Positions 7,961 to 14,934 of a DNA stretch of 23,427 bases are shown here, one piece after another. The notes under the pieces are model-generated. The model saw only the letters and a program-made list of their open reading frames with translations, was not told where the DNA came from and made no database searches. Origin of the DNA: CAZKMM01 sp964553915. GTDB taxonomy: Bacteria > RBG-13-61-14 > DRUE01. The stretch spans positions 1 to 23,427 of the forward strand of contig CAZKMM010000024.1 of the NCBI GenBank assembly GCA_964553915.1, read 5' to 3'. Position 1 is the stretch's first letter. Each line of letters begins with the position of its first letter. The translations under genes were made by a program, and so were the position numbers.

Positions 7961-9997
7961 TTAATTTAGCCCTGATGCCCGATAGACCCGAAGTCCTGCC
8001 AGAATTCTTTTGACATATCTTTTTGTCTCTGGATAAGGAATCATCTCAATCCATAAATCCAGAGGAAGCTCGCCTCTTTCTTCCAGCCATTTTTTAACCG
8101 GAGTTTTTCCTGCATTATAGGAGGCTACTGCTAAAACCAATTGCCAGTGGGGAGGATAATCCTGAAAATAATTAAAAAGCTCTGCCAGATGATAAAACCC
8201 CAATCGGAGATTCAACCCGGGCTGATACAACTGATAGGGGGCAATCTTCTGGTCAGTAAATTTCTCTGCCAGTTTTATTCCCAGAGCGGGCATAATTTGA
8301 GCCAGCCCTATGGCGCCAGCGGAGGAGGTGCAGGAAGGGTCAAAACCGCTCTCTGCCCGAATCAAGGCATAAGCTAAAGCTGGCTCAATTTTATATTCCC
8401 GGGCTCGGGAAAGAATTAGAGCCCTAAATCCATCCGGATAAACCAGATATAAATAATATTTTGCCGGCTCAGAACCGAGTTCGGGCAAAAACTGGTTCCA
8501 GAAAAGCTCAAATGCCAGAGGATAATATTCCACTGCTTCCAGTTGATAAATCAGACTCAAAATCTGGCTGGAGGAAAAGTTTTTCCGGAAAATCTGCCAT
8601 TTGATTTCCTTTTCTGCCAGAGAATAAAGCCCGAGCCGGGCAAGGGCAATGCCGGTATCAAATTCGCCGGGAAATCCCGGAATATGCACCTTTGCCCTGG
8701 GGATAATGCCTTTGGGAGGATTGGGGTCTGCCAGATAGGAATAAAAGCTGGCGGGAAATTGCTCAATTAACTGTTTTTTTAAATCCTGGGCTTGGCTCTG
8801 GTTTTTCTGCTCCTGATAGGTTTTTGCCAGCCAGTAATAAAACTGAGCTTTTTCCGGAGCAATTGCCAGCCCTTTTTCAAAGAATTTTTCTGCTCGGGGA
8901 AATTTTTTCTCCTGAAAATAACTCAATCCTAACTGGAAATATGCTTCTGGACAAAGCTCGGATTCCGGGAAAAGCTCAACCAACCGCTCGTAATATCTTC
9001 GGGCAGAATCAAGCTCTCCATTGAGCTGAAGCATTCTTGCCAGATGAAATACCGCCCGGTCTGCATAGGAAGAATTTTTAAGGGAAGAAAGAAATTTTTT
9101 ATAGATTTTTTCTGCTTTTTTCTCCTGGTCCAGGCGGTGGTAAGCCCAGGCAAGATAAAACCAGAACTCTCCCTCCTTTTTGGCATATTTTTCTGCTTCT
9201 TTTTCCAGATTAAGCACCGCCTGGTAATCTTTTGCTAAAAAGCTTGCCCGGGCAAGAATAGGAAGAAGCTGATTAAGGAGCGGGCGGTCTTTTTTCCTCA
9301 GAGACTGTTTTAAAGCGAGAAGCTCTTTCTGGGCTTTTTCCGGGCTACCTGCCTGAATCAGTTTTTTTGCCCGAATCAAAACCTGCTCCGGATTAAGCTG
9401 AGGTGGTGGGAGCTGTTCCGGGTAGTTCAGGGGGAAATTTATATAAATCTCTTTCAGCTTCTCCTGATATAAGTGGGTCTTTTTCTGGGCAGAAAGAAAT
9501 TCTGCTTCCAGAAGCAAAAACTCTGGATAAAATTCAGGAAAAACCCGCTCCCCCCGAAGCTGATAAATAATCCGACCGGCTCGCTCCAGCTCCGATTGTT
9601 TAAGATAAATCCGGCACAGGTCAAATTGAGCCAGAAGATAAACCAGATTGGAAGCAAGAGTCTGGCTTAAAAATTTCTCTGCCCGCTCCAGCTCGCCCAG
9701 CTCCAGCCAGGATTTACCCAGATAATATCTGGAAAAATTCTCCAGTGCGGAAGAAGAATCAAGGGACTTTTCCAGGTTTTTAATAGCAGGGAAATACTGA
9801 CCTGACTGAACCCCGGCATAGCCAAAAAGAAAATACAAACCAGGGTTTTGTTGAGCTTCTTTTTCCAGCGAGGGTGCGGTTTTTAAAACTTCCAGCCACT
9901 TTTGAGCATAAACCAATCCCTGAAGCTGATTTAACTCCGGAGAAGTCTGGAAGCTTAAAAGCAAAAAAAGAAGTCCAGGCCAGAATTTATTCTTCAT
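7961..9997 (-). CDS. Soluble lytic murein transglycosylase with TPR-rich N-terminal region (Slt70-like)
   Basis: The 678-residue protein cleaves the MurNAc-GlcNAc bond of peptidoglycan to give 1,6-anhydro ends. A hydrophobic start (about 5-18) is a signal peptide. Residues about 20-520 are helical repeats with several TPR-like units, for example GELERAEKFLSQTL (101-114), GELDSARRYYERLVELFP (327-344) and KKFPRAEKFFEKGLAIAP (364-381). They would form the superhelical U-domain of Slt70-like enzymes. The catalytic SLT domain (about 525-675) shows ALIRAESGFDP with catalytic E549, GAIGLAQIMP (561-570) and AVASYNAG (623-630). The start overlaps the upstream FHA gene by 11 bp, so the two form one transcript. 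It is most likely periplasmic and works on the same wall as the amidase encoded upstream on the other strand. Confidence 0.93.
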   Translation of the reverse strand: MKNKFWPGLLFLLLSFQTSPELNQLQGLVYAQKWLEVLKTAPSLEKEAQQNPGLYFLFGYAGVQSGQYFPAIKNLEKSLDSSSALENFSRYYLGKSWLELGELERAEKFLSQTLASNLVYLLAQFDLCRIYLKQSELERAGRIIYQLRGERVFPEFYPEFLLLEAEFLSAQKKTHLYQEKLKEIYINFPLNYPEQLPPPQLNPEQVLIRAKKLIQAGSPEKAQKELLALKQSLRKKDRPLLNQLLPILARASFLAKDYQAVLNLEKEAEKYAKKEGEFWFYLAWAYHRLDQEKKAEKIYKKFLSSLKNSSYADRAVFHLARMLQLNGELDSARRYYERLVELFPESELCPEAYFQLGLSYFQEKKFPRAEKFFEKGLAIAPEKAQFYYWLAKTYQEQKNQSQAQDLKKQLIEQFPASFYSYLADPNPPKGIIPRAKVHIPGFPGEFDTGIALARLGLYSLAEKEIKWQIFRKNFSSSQILSLIYQLEAVEYYPLAFELFWNQFLPELGSEPAKYYLYLVYPDGFRALILSRAREYKIEPALAYALIRAESGFDPSCTSSAGAIGLAQIMPALGIKLAEKFTDQKIAPYQLYQPGLNLRLGFYHLAELFNYFQDYPPHWQLVLAVASYNAGKTPVKKWLEERGELPLDLWIEMIPYPETKRYVKRILAGLRVYRASGLN

Positions 9998-10367
9998 TTT
10001 CCCGCTTAAAGAACCTGGAGAAAAACCCCGGCTTTTTTACTGGTTTGTTTTCTAATTTGGTATCTTCTTCGGGCACTTCTGGCTCAGGTGCTGGCTCATA
10101 AACTAATTTCACCGGTCCAATCTGAATAATATCTCCGCTGGAAAGTAATTTTTCTTTAACCAGCTTCCCATTTACCCGGGTGCCGTTCTTGCTTCCCAGG
10201 TCCAGAATTACCCAGCCTTTTTCGGTTTTTTCCAGCCGGGCGTGAAGCCGGGAGACTCGGGAATCAGAAATAACAATATCTGCTTCCGGGCTTCTTCCAA
10301 TTTGCTTGAGCAAGCCGGTTAAAGGATAGGTTTTATTCTGGTTTAAATCTCGCAGTTGAAAAAGCAT
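9987..10367 (-). CDS. FHA-domain protein
   Basis: This 126-residue protein is essentially one forkhead-associated domain, a fold that binds phosphothreonine peptides. The signature residues are present: IGRSPEADI (G24, R25), SDSRVSRLHARL (S39, H42) and DLGSKNGTRVNG (N61, N66). The last 35 residues are proline- and charge-rich and end in a short FFSRFFKRE basic/aromatic tail. The gene heads a unit with the lytic transglycosylase, with an 11-bp overlap. Because the FHA protein has no signal peptide and the enzyme has one, a direct complex is unlikely unless the tail contacts the membrane. No Ser/Thr kinase is seen in the window. Translation starts at an ATG placed seven bases after an extended -10, so its mRNA is probably leaderless. 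Confidence 0.92.
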   Translation of the reverse strand: MLFQLRDLNQNKTYPLTGLLKQIGRSPEADIVISDSRVSRLHARLEKTEKGWVILDLGSKNGTRVNGKLVKEKLLSSGDIIQIGPVKLVYEPAPEPEVPEEDTKLENKPVKKPGFFSRFFKRENEE

Positions 10368-10373
10368 ATAAAA

Positions 10374-10402
10374 ATTTTACCAGAACTGTGCTTTATGACC
10401 AA
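10374..10402 (-). promoter_or_regulatory. Promoter of the FHA-transglycosylase unit (extended -10, leaderless)
   Basis: On the minus strand TTGGTC (10402-10397) and TAAAAT (10379-10374) are separated by 17 bp, with the extended element TGg at 10382-10380. Only six bases lie between the -10 and the ATG at 10367, so transcription would begin at or next to the start codon. No Shine-Dalgarno sequence is present. Confidence 0.66.
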
Positions 10403-10451
10403 ACAGAAGAAAATAGTGAATTCCAGCTAAAAAATTCCGAATAAAAATAAA

Positions 10452-10889
10452 ATGCCAAAACCTGCAATAATGCTAGCTTCTGGCTCTCCCGAGCAACTGG
10501 GAGAATGGGCAGAAATGCTCAAAAACTGCGATTTAGAGATATTTTTTGCCCGCAGTGGAGAAGAAGCTCTGGCAAAAATCATCTCTCAGCCAGTTAATCT
10601 TCTGGTTTGCGATTTTACCCTTCCGGGAATTAATGGTGTAGAGTTAGCACAAAAAGTAAAAAAACTTTTTTATGGGGTGAAATGCCTGATTCTTATTTAC
10701 CGGGAGGAGATGAGGTCATATCTTTTAGCAATAAGAAAGCAAACTTATTTTTTCCCCATTCTTTATAAATCACTGGAGCGGGAGGTCTTTGTTCGTAGGA
10801 TAAACAAGTTGGTCAAAGAATCACCCCCTAGAAATGAAATCAATCTCCGGGTAGAAGTAGCCAAGAAGTTAGCCCAGATGAAAAAATAA
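10452..10889 (+). CDS. Stand-alone receiver-domain protein, partly degenerate
   Basis: The 145-residue protein is a single response-regulator receiver domain with no output domain. The phosphoacceptor-like aspartate is D54 in LLVCDFTLPGINGVEL, and the conserved lysine is probably the K in PILYKSLE. However, the first strand reads IMLASGSPE where active receivers carry two acidic residues that bind Mg2+. The Thr/Ser position after strand 4 (LILIYRE) is also replaced. Phosphorylation may therefore be weak or absent, and this could be a pseudo-receiver working through protein contacts. It is divergently arranged from the FHA gene across 84 bp. No histidine kinase is encoded here. No clear promoter or Shine-Dalgarno sequence precedes the ATG. 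Confidence 0.8.
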   Translation: MPKPAIMLASGSPEQLGEWAEMLKNCDLEIFFARSGEEALAKIISQPVNLLVCDFTLPGINGVELAQKVKKLFYGVKCLILIYREEMRSYLLAIRKQTYFFPILYKSLEREVFVRRINKLVKESPPRNEINLRVEVAKKLAQMKK

Positions 10890-10911
10890 TTTCTTCCGCC
10901 CTCATTTTTCT

Positions 10912-10931
10912 CCTAATCTTGGCAGATTAGG
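10912..10931. promoter_or_regulatory. Perfect 8-bp inverted repeat across the -35 of the YfhO-like gene
   Basis: CCTAATCT-TGGC-AGATTAGG is a perfect dyad with a four-base centre. It can be extended by TTTC/GAAA with one bulged base. The TTGGCA -35 of the following gene (10919-10924) sits across the centre. It may be an operator, or the stem of a terminator for the receiver gene that ends at 10889, although the following tail (TTTAT) is a poor U-tract. Confidence 0.5.
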
Positions 10932-10948
10932 GAAATTTATGATTTAAT
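10919..10948 (+). promoter_or_regulatory. Promoter of the YfhO-like gene (extended -10, leaderless)
   Basis: TTGGCA (10919-10924) and TTTAAT (10943-10948) are separated by 18 bp, with TGa directly before the -10 (10940-10942). The ATG at 10957 lies nine bases after the -10, so the message would start at or very near it, with no Shine-Dalgarno sequence. The TTG at 10948 overlaps the -10 and cannot be transcribed from this promoter. Confidence 0.6.
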
Positions 10949-10956
10949 TGAAAAAA

Positions 10957-13134
10957 ATGAAGAGGAAAGTCCCATTTGTGATATTTTTGTTTTTTCTTTT
11001 GGTTTTTATTTTGATTCAGTATCAGAGCTTTATATCTTTTCAGCATAGTCTGGGACTTTGTCTGGTAGAAGACCCGGGACCGAGATTTTGTTTATACCCC
11101 TGGCTGATGGAATCTGCCCGGCAATTGAGAAGCGGATATTTTCCTCTCTGGTGCTCTTTAGAAGGAGCTGGATTTCCTCTCCTGGCTAATTATCAAAGCT
11201 CTCCTTTAAATCCTTTTAACTTGATTTTTGCCCTCTTTCCCTATCTTAAAGTTCTGGATTTTGTTTTAATTTTAAAACTGGCTTTACTGGGAATTTTTAC
11301 TTATTTATCTGCCCGAGCTTTAGGATTAAGTCCTCTGGCAGGTTCAGTAAGCGGGTTGATTATGTGTTCTTGCGGATATATTTCCAAGCATCTTAATATG
11401 GTTTTACTAAACAGCGAGCTCTGGCTTCCTGCAGGCTTACTTTTAGTGGAGAAAATATATCAGAGCCCAAGGAAATTTTTTGCCTGGCTGGGATTGATTT
11501 TAGTAAGTTTTATGGTGGCGATTGGAGGCAATCCTCAGGTGAGTTTTTATGTTTATCTTTTTATTTTTTTCTATCTGATTTTTCGGGGAAGCTGGGCGAG
11601 ACGGCAGGAGAGCTTTGGGATAATCCTTGCTCTGGTTCTGGGCTTGATACTAGCTTCTTTTCAGACTCTTTCTTTCTGGGAATATCTTGGTTATGGCTGG
11701 CATATTCATAGCACCGAGCTGAACACCATTGCCCGTCCGAGATTGAAATTTATCTATAGCCTGTTTTTCCCCTGGGTTTATGGACCTCACCGAAGCTATC
11801 TGGAACAGCTTTTTATGAGGGAATACCTCGGATTGGTGCCGGTGTTTCTGGCTTTTTTCAGCCTGAGCGGGTTAAAAAACCGTAAGTTGCTTTTTTTCTG
11901 GCTCTGGCTGGTGGTATTCTTCGGGGTGATTTACTGGGTTCCGCCTTTTCATTTAATCAATCTTCTTCCTGGTTTTAACCGGATCGCCAATGTTAAGTAT
12001 GCTTATTTCGGGGTATGTTTCTCTCTGGCGATTCTGGCTGGCTTTGGAGTTGAGCGGTATTTAACCAGCCTCAGCTCTAAAAGGTATGGAATGGCGCTGG
12101 CTTTTTGCTTTGGGCTGGCTTTTCTTTCTCTGCTTCTGGTCTATCGCTATCCTCCTTCGGTCTCTTATCCTCCTTTCCGGAATGCCTGGCTGGAGCCTAT
12201 GCTTTTGTTTCTCTTTGCCAGTGGGGTGGGGCTTTATGGAATTCTTTTTCAGGAGCGAAAAATCTGCGGGCTGGGACTGGTCTTTTTAGCCGGGGTGAAT
12301 CTTGTTTATTTTTATTCTGGATATAATCCCCGGAGCAAGATTGACCGGGCACGATGGAGATTCTTTCAACCCAAGCCTCCTTCTTACCTGGTTCCGATTA
12401 TTCAAGAAAAAGAGCCAGTGCGATTTACCGGACTAAATGGCTTTTTTCATCATAACTTCAACCTGATTTATCAAATCAATGACCTGAGGGTGTTTGAGGC
12501 AATGTATCCCAGAGATTATGTCCGGATGATGGGAGAAATTGAAGGGTTTGAGCTGAAAGATGCCATCAGGGAATTTTTCAAGCACGGCTGGTCATTTGAT
12601 GTAAGAAAAGAAAACCTGGGCTCGCCCTGGCTTGACCGATTAGGAGTGAAATATCTACTAAGCTCCGAGCGGTTAAACATTTCTGGCTGGCATCTTAAAG
12701 ACCAGGACAGAGCTTATTATTTATATCAGAATCTTGATGCTTGGCCCCGGGTCTGGATTTCCGAGCCGGGCTCGGCTCCGGATTTTTTCCGGGCAAAAAT
12801 TACCAGCTATCAACCTGAGCGGGTGGTGATTGAAATTCATAATTCCTCAAAAGGAAATTTAATTCTGGCAGACCAGTATGCTCCGGGCTGGAGAGCTTTT
12901 GTTTATCCAGGAGGAAAAGAAAAAAGAATCTTCAAGCAGGGGATTTTATTCCGCAGGGTTGAGCTTGAGTCCGGGGTTAAAAAGGTGGAATTTGTTTATC
13001 AGCCTTTTGGGTTTTTGATTGGATTATATGTTAGTTTAAGCTCTCTTTTATTTTTCCTTTTTATGCTCGGGCTGGGTTTTAGAAGGCTCAGGGAGACTCT
13101 GGAAGCCGGGGAGAGGTTGGAACCGGACCACTGA
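10957..13134 (+). CDS. YfhO-family polytopic membrane protein
   Basis: The product is about 725 residues. It starts with a membrane helix, then a loop with DPGPRFCLYPWLMESARQL and PLWCSLEGAGFPLLANYQ, which matches the family pattern of an acidic loop followed by LPLWNP-like and GxPLLAN-like motifs. About ten more hydrophobic segments follow. The C-terminal soluble part contains ILADQYAPGWRAFVYPGG and GVKKVEFVYQP, the family's beta-rich closing domain, and then a last helix. YfhO-type proteins are GT-C-related and have been linked to glycosylation of lipoteichoic acid or other surface polymers in Gram-positives; the role here is unknown. I start at ATG 10957 rather than the TTG three codons upstream because of the promoter position. 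The 3' end overlaps the convergent hflK gene by 47 bp. Confidence 0.85.
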   Translation: MKRKVPFVIFLFFLLVFILIQYQSFISFQHSLGLCLVEDPGPRFCLYPWLMESARQLRSGYFPLWCSLEGAGFPLLANYQSSPLNPFNLIFALFPYLKVLDFVLILKLALLGIFTYLSARALGLSPLAGSVSGLIMCSCGYISKHLNMVLLNSELWLPAGLLLVEKIYQSPRKFFAWLGLILVSFMVAIGGNPQVSFYVYLFIFFYLIFRGSWARRQESFGIILALVLGLILASFQTLSFWEYLGYGWHIHSTELNTIARPRLKFIYSLFFPWVYGPHRSYLEQLFMREYLGLVPVFLAFFSLSGLKNRKLLFFWLWLVVFFGVIYWVPPFHLINLLPGFNRIANVKYAYFGVCFSLAILAGFGVERYLTSLSSKRYGMALAFCFGLAFLSLLLVYRYPPSVSYPPFRNAWLEPMLLFLFASGVGLYGILFQERKICGLGLVFLAGVNLVYFYSGYNPRSKIDRARWRFFQPKPPSYLVPIIQEKEPVRFTGLNGFFHHNFNLIYQINDLRVFEAMYPRDYVRMMGEIEGFELKDAIREFFKHGWSFDVRKENLGSPWLDRLGVKYLLSSERLNISGWHLKDQDRAYYLYQNLDAWPRVWISEPGSAPDFFRAKITSYQPERVVIEIHNSSKGNLILADQYAPGWRAFVYPGGKEKRIFKQGILFRRVELESGVKKVEFVYQPFGFLIGLYVSLSSLLFFLFMLGLGFRRLRETLEAGERLEPDH

Positions 13135-14071
13135 CCAGCTTGAGCTTTACTGGTCTGCCATTTTTATCTTTTGCCAGGATATATATCTTAACCTTACCCA
13201 AAACCTCTTCAATCAAATTAAGATAAATTCTCTGCCGAACCGCAATCCCACCCCTTTTATATCTTTCCAGGATTTTTTCAAACCTCTGAGCATTGCCTTT
13301 TGCCAGAGAAACTTTTTCAAATTTATAAGCTTTAGCTTCTTCAATAATCCGCTGTGCCTCTGCTCTTGCCTCTGGAATTAGCTTATTGCGGTAATTTTCT
13401 GCCTCGTGAATTTTGGTGACCATCTCTTCGTGGGCATTTATTACATCCTGAAAGGCATCAACTACTGGTTGGGGAGGTTCCACAGTTTTGGTATCCACAC
13501 TTAAAATGGTGATACCGAGCTGAAGCTGGTCAATTTCTTTTTGAAGCCGGTCTTTTATTTCCAGCTCCACTTCTCTTTTGCCGGTGGTTAAAAGATAATC
13601 CACCGTTTTACCTGCTACCACTTTAATAATGGTTGCACCGGCAAGCTGGGAAAGTAATCTCCCGGCATCCTTTGTCTGGAAAAGGTAATCCTGAGGTCGG
13701 GAAATCCGGTATTGAATTATAAAATGATTATGAAGAATGTTCTTATCTCCACTGATGCAATAGGGGATTAACTCTCCATATTCCCAGCTTTGGGTCTGAG
13801 GATAAAATCCTGCTTCTAGGCGAAGCACCTCTTTGATTTTAACCTTATTTAGCCGGTCAATCGGACGGGGCAGATGATAATGAATTCCCGGAGGAATCAC
13901 CTCGGGCTTGAGTCTGCCAAATCTCCGAATCAATCCTACCTGATTTGCCTGAATTACATAGACCCCGCTCGCCAGATAAAGCAGAACCAGACCGAGCAGT
14001 AATCCTCCCACCACCCGGGAGAAGTTCTTAAAGGCTAGCCTGGCTTCTTCTTTAAATTCTCCAAACATCAT
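13088..14071 (-). CDS. hflK: HflK-like SPFH (band 7) protein
   Basis: The 327-residue protein has one membrane segment (about 20-40) followed by an SPFH domain that opens with YVIQANQVGLIRRFGRL and includes PPGIHYHLPRPIDRL. The segment VEPPQPVVDAFQDVINAHEE followed by YRNKLIPEARAEAQRIIEEA is characteristic of HflK rather than HflC. HflK and HflC form a large membrane-anchored cage around the FtsH protease and restrain its action on membrane proteins. The C-terminus is proline-rich (GPVPTSPRLPESP). The start overlaps the hflC stop by ATGA. This is the second K-type domain of the operon; the first is fused to a CDF transporter two genes upstream. The 3' end overlaps the convergent YfhO-like gene. 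Confidence 0.88.
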   Translation of the reverse strand: MMFGEFKEEARLAFKNFSRVVGGLLLGLVLLYLASGVYVIQANQVGLIRRFGRLKPEVIPPGIHYHLPRPIDRLNKVKIKEVLRLEAGFYPQTQSWEYGELIPYCISGDKNILHNHFIIQYRISRPQDYLFQTKDAGRLLSQLAGATIIKVVAGKTVDYLLTTGKREVELEIKDRLQKEIDQLQLGITILSVDTKTVEPPQPVVDAFQDVINAHEEMVTKIHEAENYRNKLIPEARAEAQRIIEEAKAYKFEKVSLAKGNAQRFEKILERYKRGGIAVRQRIYLNLIEEVLGKVKIYILAKDKNGRPVKLKLVSGPVPTSPRLPESP

Positions 14072-14934
14072 TTACTCAGGTATTTAAATAACTCACTATC
14101 TTCGCTTAATACTAAAGTGGTTTTTTCATCCAGAATTTTTTTATACACCTGAAGGGTGCGCCAGAACTTGAAAAATTCCGGGTCTTTGCCCGCGGTCTGA
14201 GCATAAATCTTTACCGCTTCTGCCTCGCCCTCTCCCTTGATAATTTCTGCCTGCTTTTTGGCTTCTGCAATAATCTCTGCTTTTTTGCGGTCTGCCTCGG
14301 CTTTAATCTTAGAAGCCTGCTCCTGGCCCTCTGCCCGATATTTATTAGCGATCGCTTTCCGCTCCTCCCTCATCCGATTATAAACGCTATAAGTATTTGC
14401 TTCGGGAAGCTGGAGCCGACTGATTCCTACCTTAACTATCTCAATCCCGAAATTTTTCTTTACCTGCTCCCCGATGTTTTCTTTAATCTTTTTTTCCAGC
14501 AAGGGGATTTTTATCTGCTCTTCTGTGCTTAAAAGCTCCTCAAATTCAAATTCTCCCAGGCTGGCACCTGCTTTGGCTATCAAAACATCTTCTATTCTCT
14601 GCTCTGCCATTGCTTGGCTTCCCACTGCCTGGAAAAAAACCATCGGGTCCGCAACTCGCCAGCAGACATAATACTTAATGACCATATTCTTCTTATCCCT
14701 GGTTAAAAGTTCTAAAAGCCGGCTCTCAAACACCAAAAGCCGGCGGTCAATCCGATTAACTTTCTGAATGGGAAGCGGGAGTTTAAACTTTAATCCCGGC
14801 TGGTCATAAACCTTTACCGGACGACCAAACTGAGTTAGCACCACATATTGAGTCTGGTCCACGACAAAGGTAAAGATGGAAATAATCAGGACAATGCCTA
14901 AAATTACCCCTAAACTGACTAAAACCTTCTTCAT
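14068..14934 (-). CDS. hflC: HflC, SPFH-domain regulator of FtsH
   Basis: The 288-residue protein has an N-terminal membrane helix (about 5-25), the SPFH domain (from TQYVVLTQFGRPVKVYDQPG), and a long charged helix (about 195-245) with YNRMREERKAIANKYRAEGQ and KGEGEAEAVKIYAQ. It closes with DPEFFKFWRTLQVYKK and a LSEDSELFKYL end. These C-terminal features match the HflC family closely. HflC alternates with HflK in the cage around FtsH. A clear AGGAGG precedes the ATG, and the start overlaps the stop of the CDF-HflK fusion gene by ATGA, so expression is coupled to it. ftsH itself is not in the window. Confidence 0.93.
   Translation of the reverse strand: MKKVLVSLGVILGIVLIISIFTFVVDQTQYVVLTQFGRPVKVYDQPGLKFKLPLPIQKVNRIDRRLLVFESRLLELLTRDKKNMVIKYYVCWRVADPMVFFQAVGSQAMAEQRIEDVLIAKAGASLGEFEFEELLSTEEQIKIPLLEKKIKENIGEQVKKNFGIEIVKVGISRLQLPEANTYSVYNRMREERKAIANKYRAEGQEQASKIKAEADRKKAEIIAEAKKQAEIIKGEGEAEAVKIYAQTAGKDPEFFKFWRTLQVYKKILDEKTTLVLSEDSELFKYLSK

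Noticed and set aside
10381..10451. Promoter for the receiver-domain gene
   Set aside because: The stretch is AT-rich with several TAAAAA-like hexamers, but no TGn element and no -35 at acceptable spacing stood out.
10948..10956. TTG start giving a protein three residues longer for the YfhO-like gene
   Set aside because: The TTG overlaps the -10 hexamer TTTAAT; the ATG at 10957 fits the leaderless pattern.
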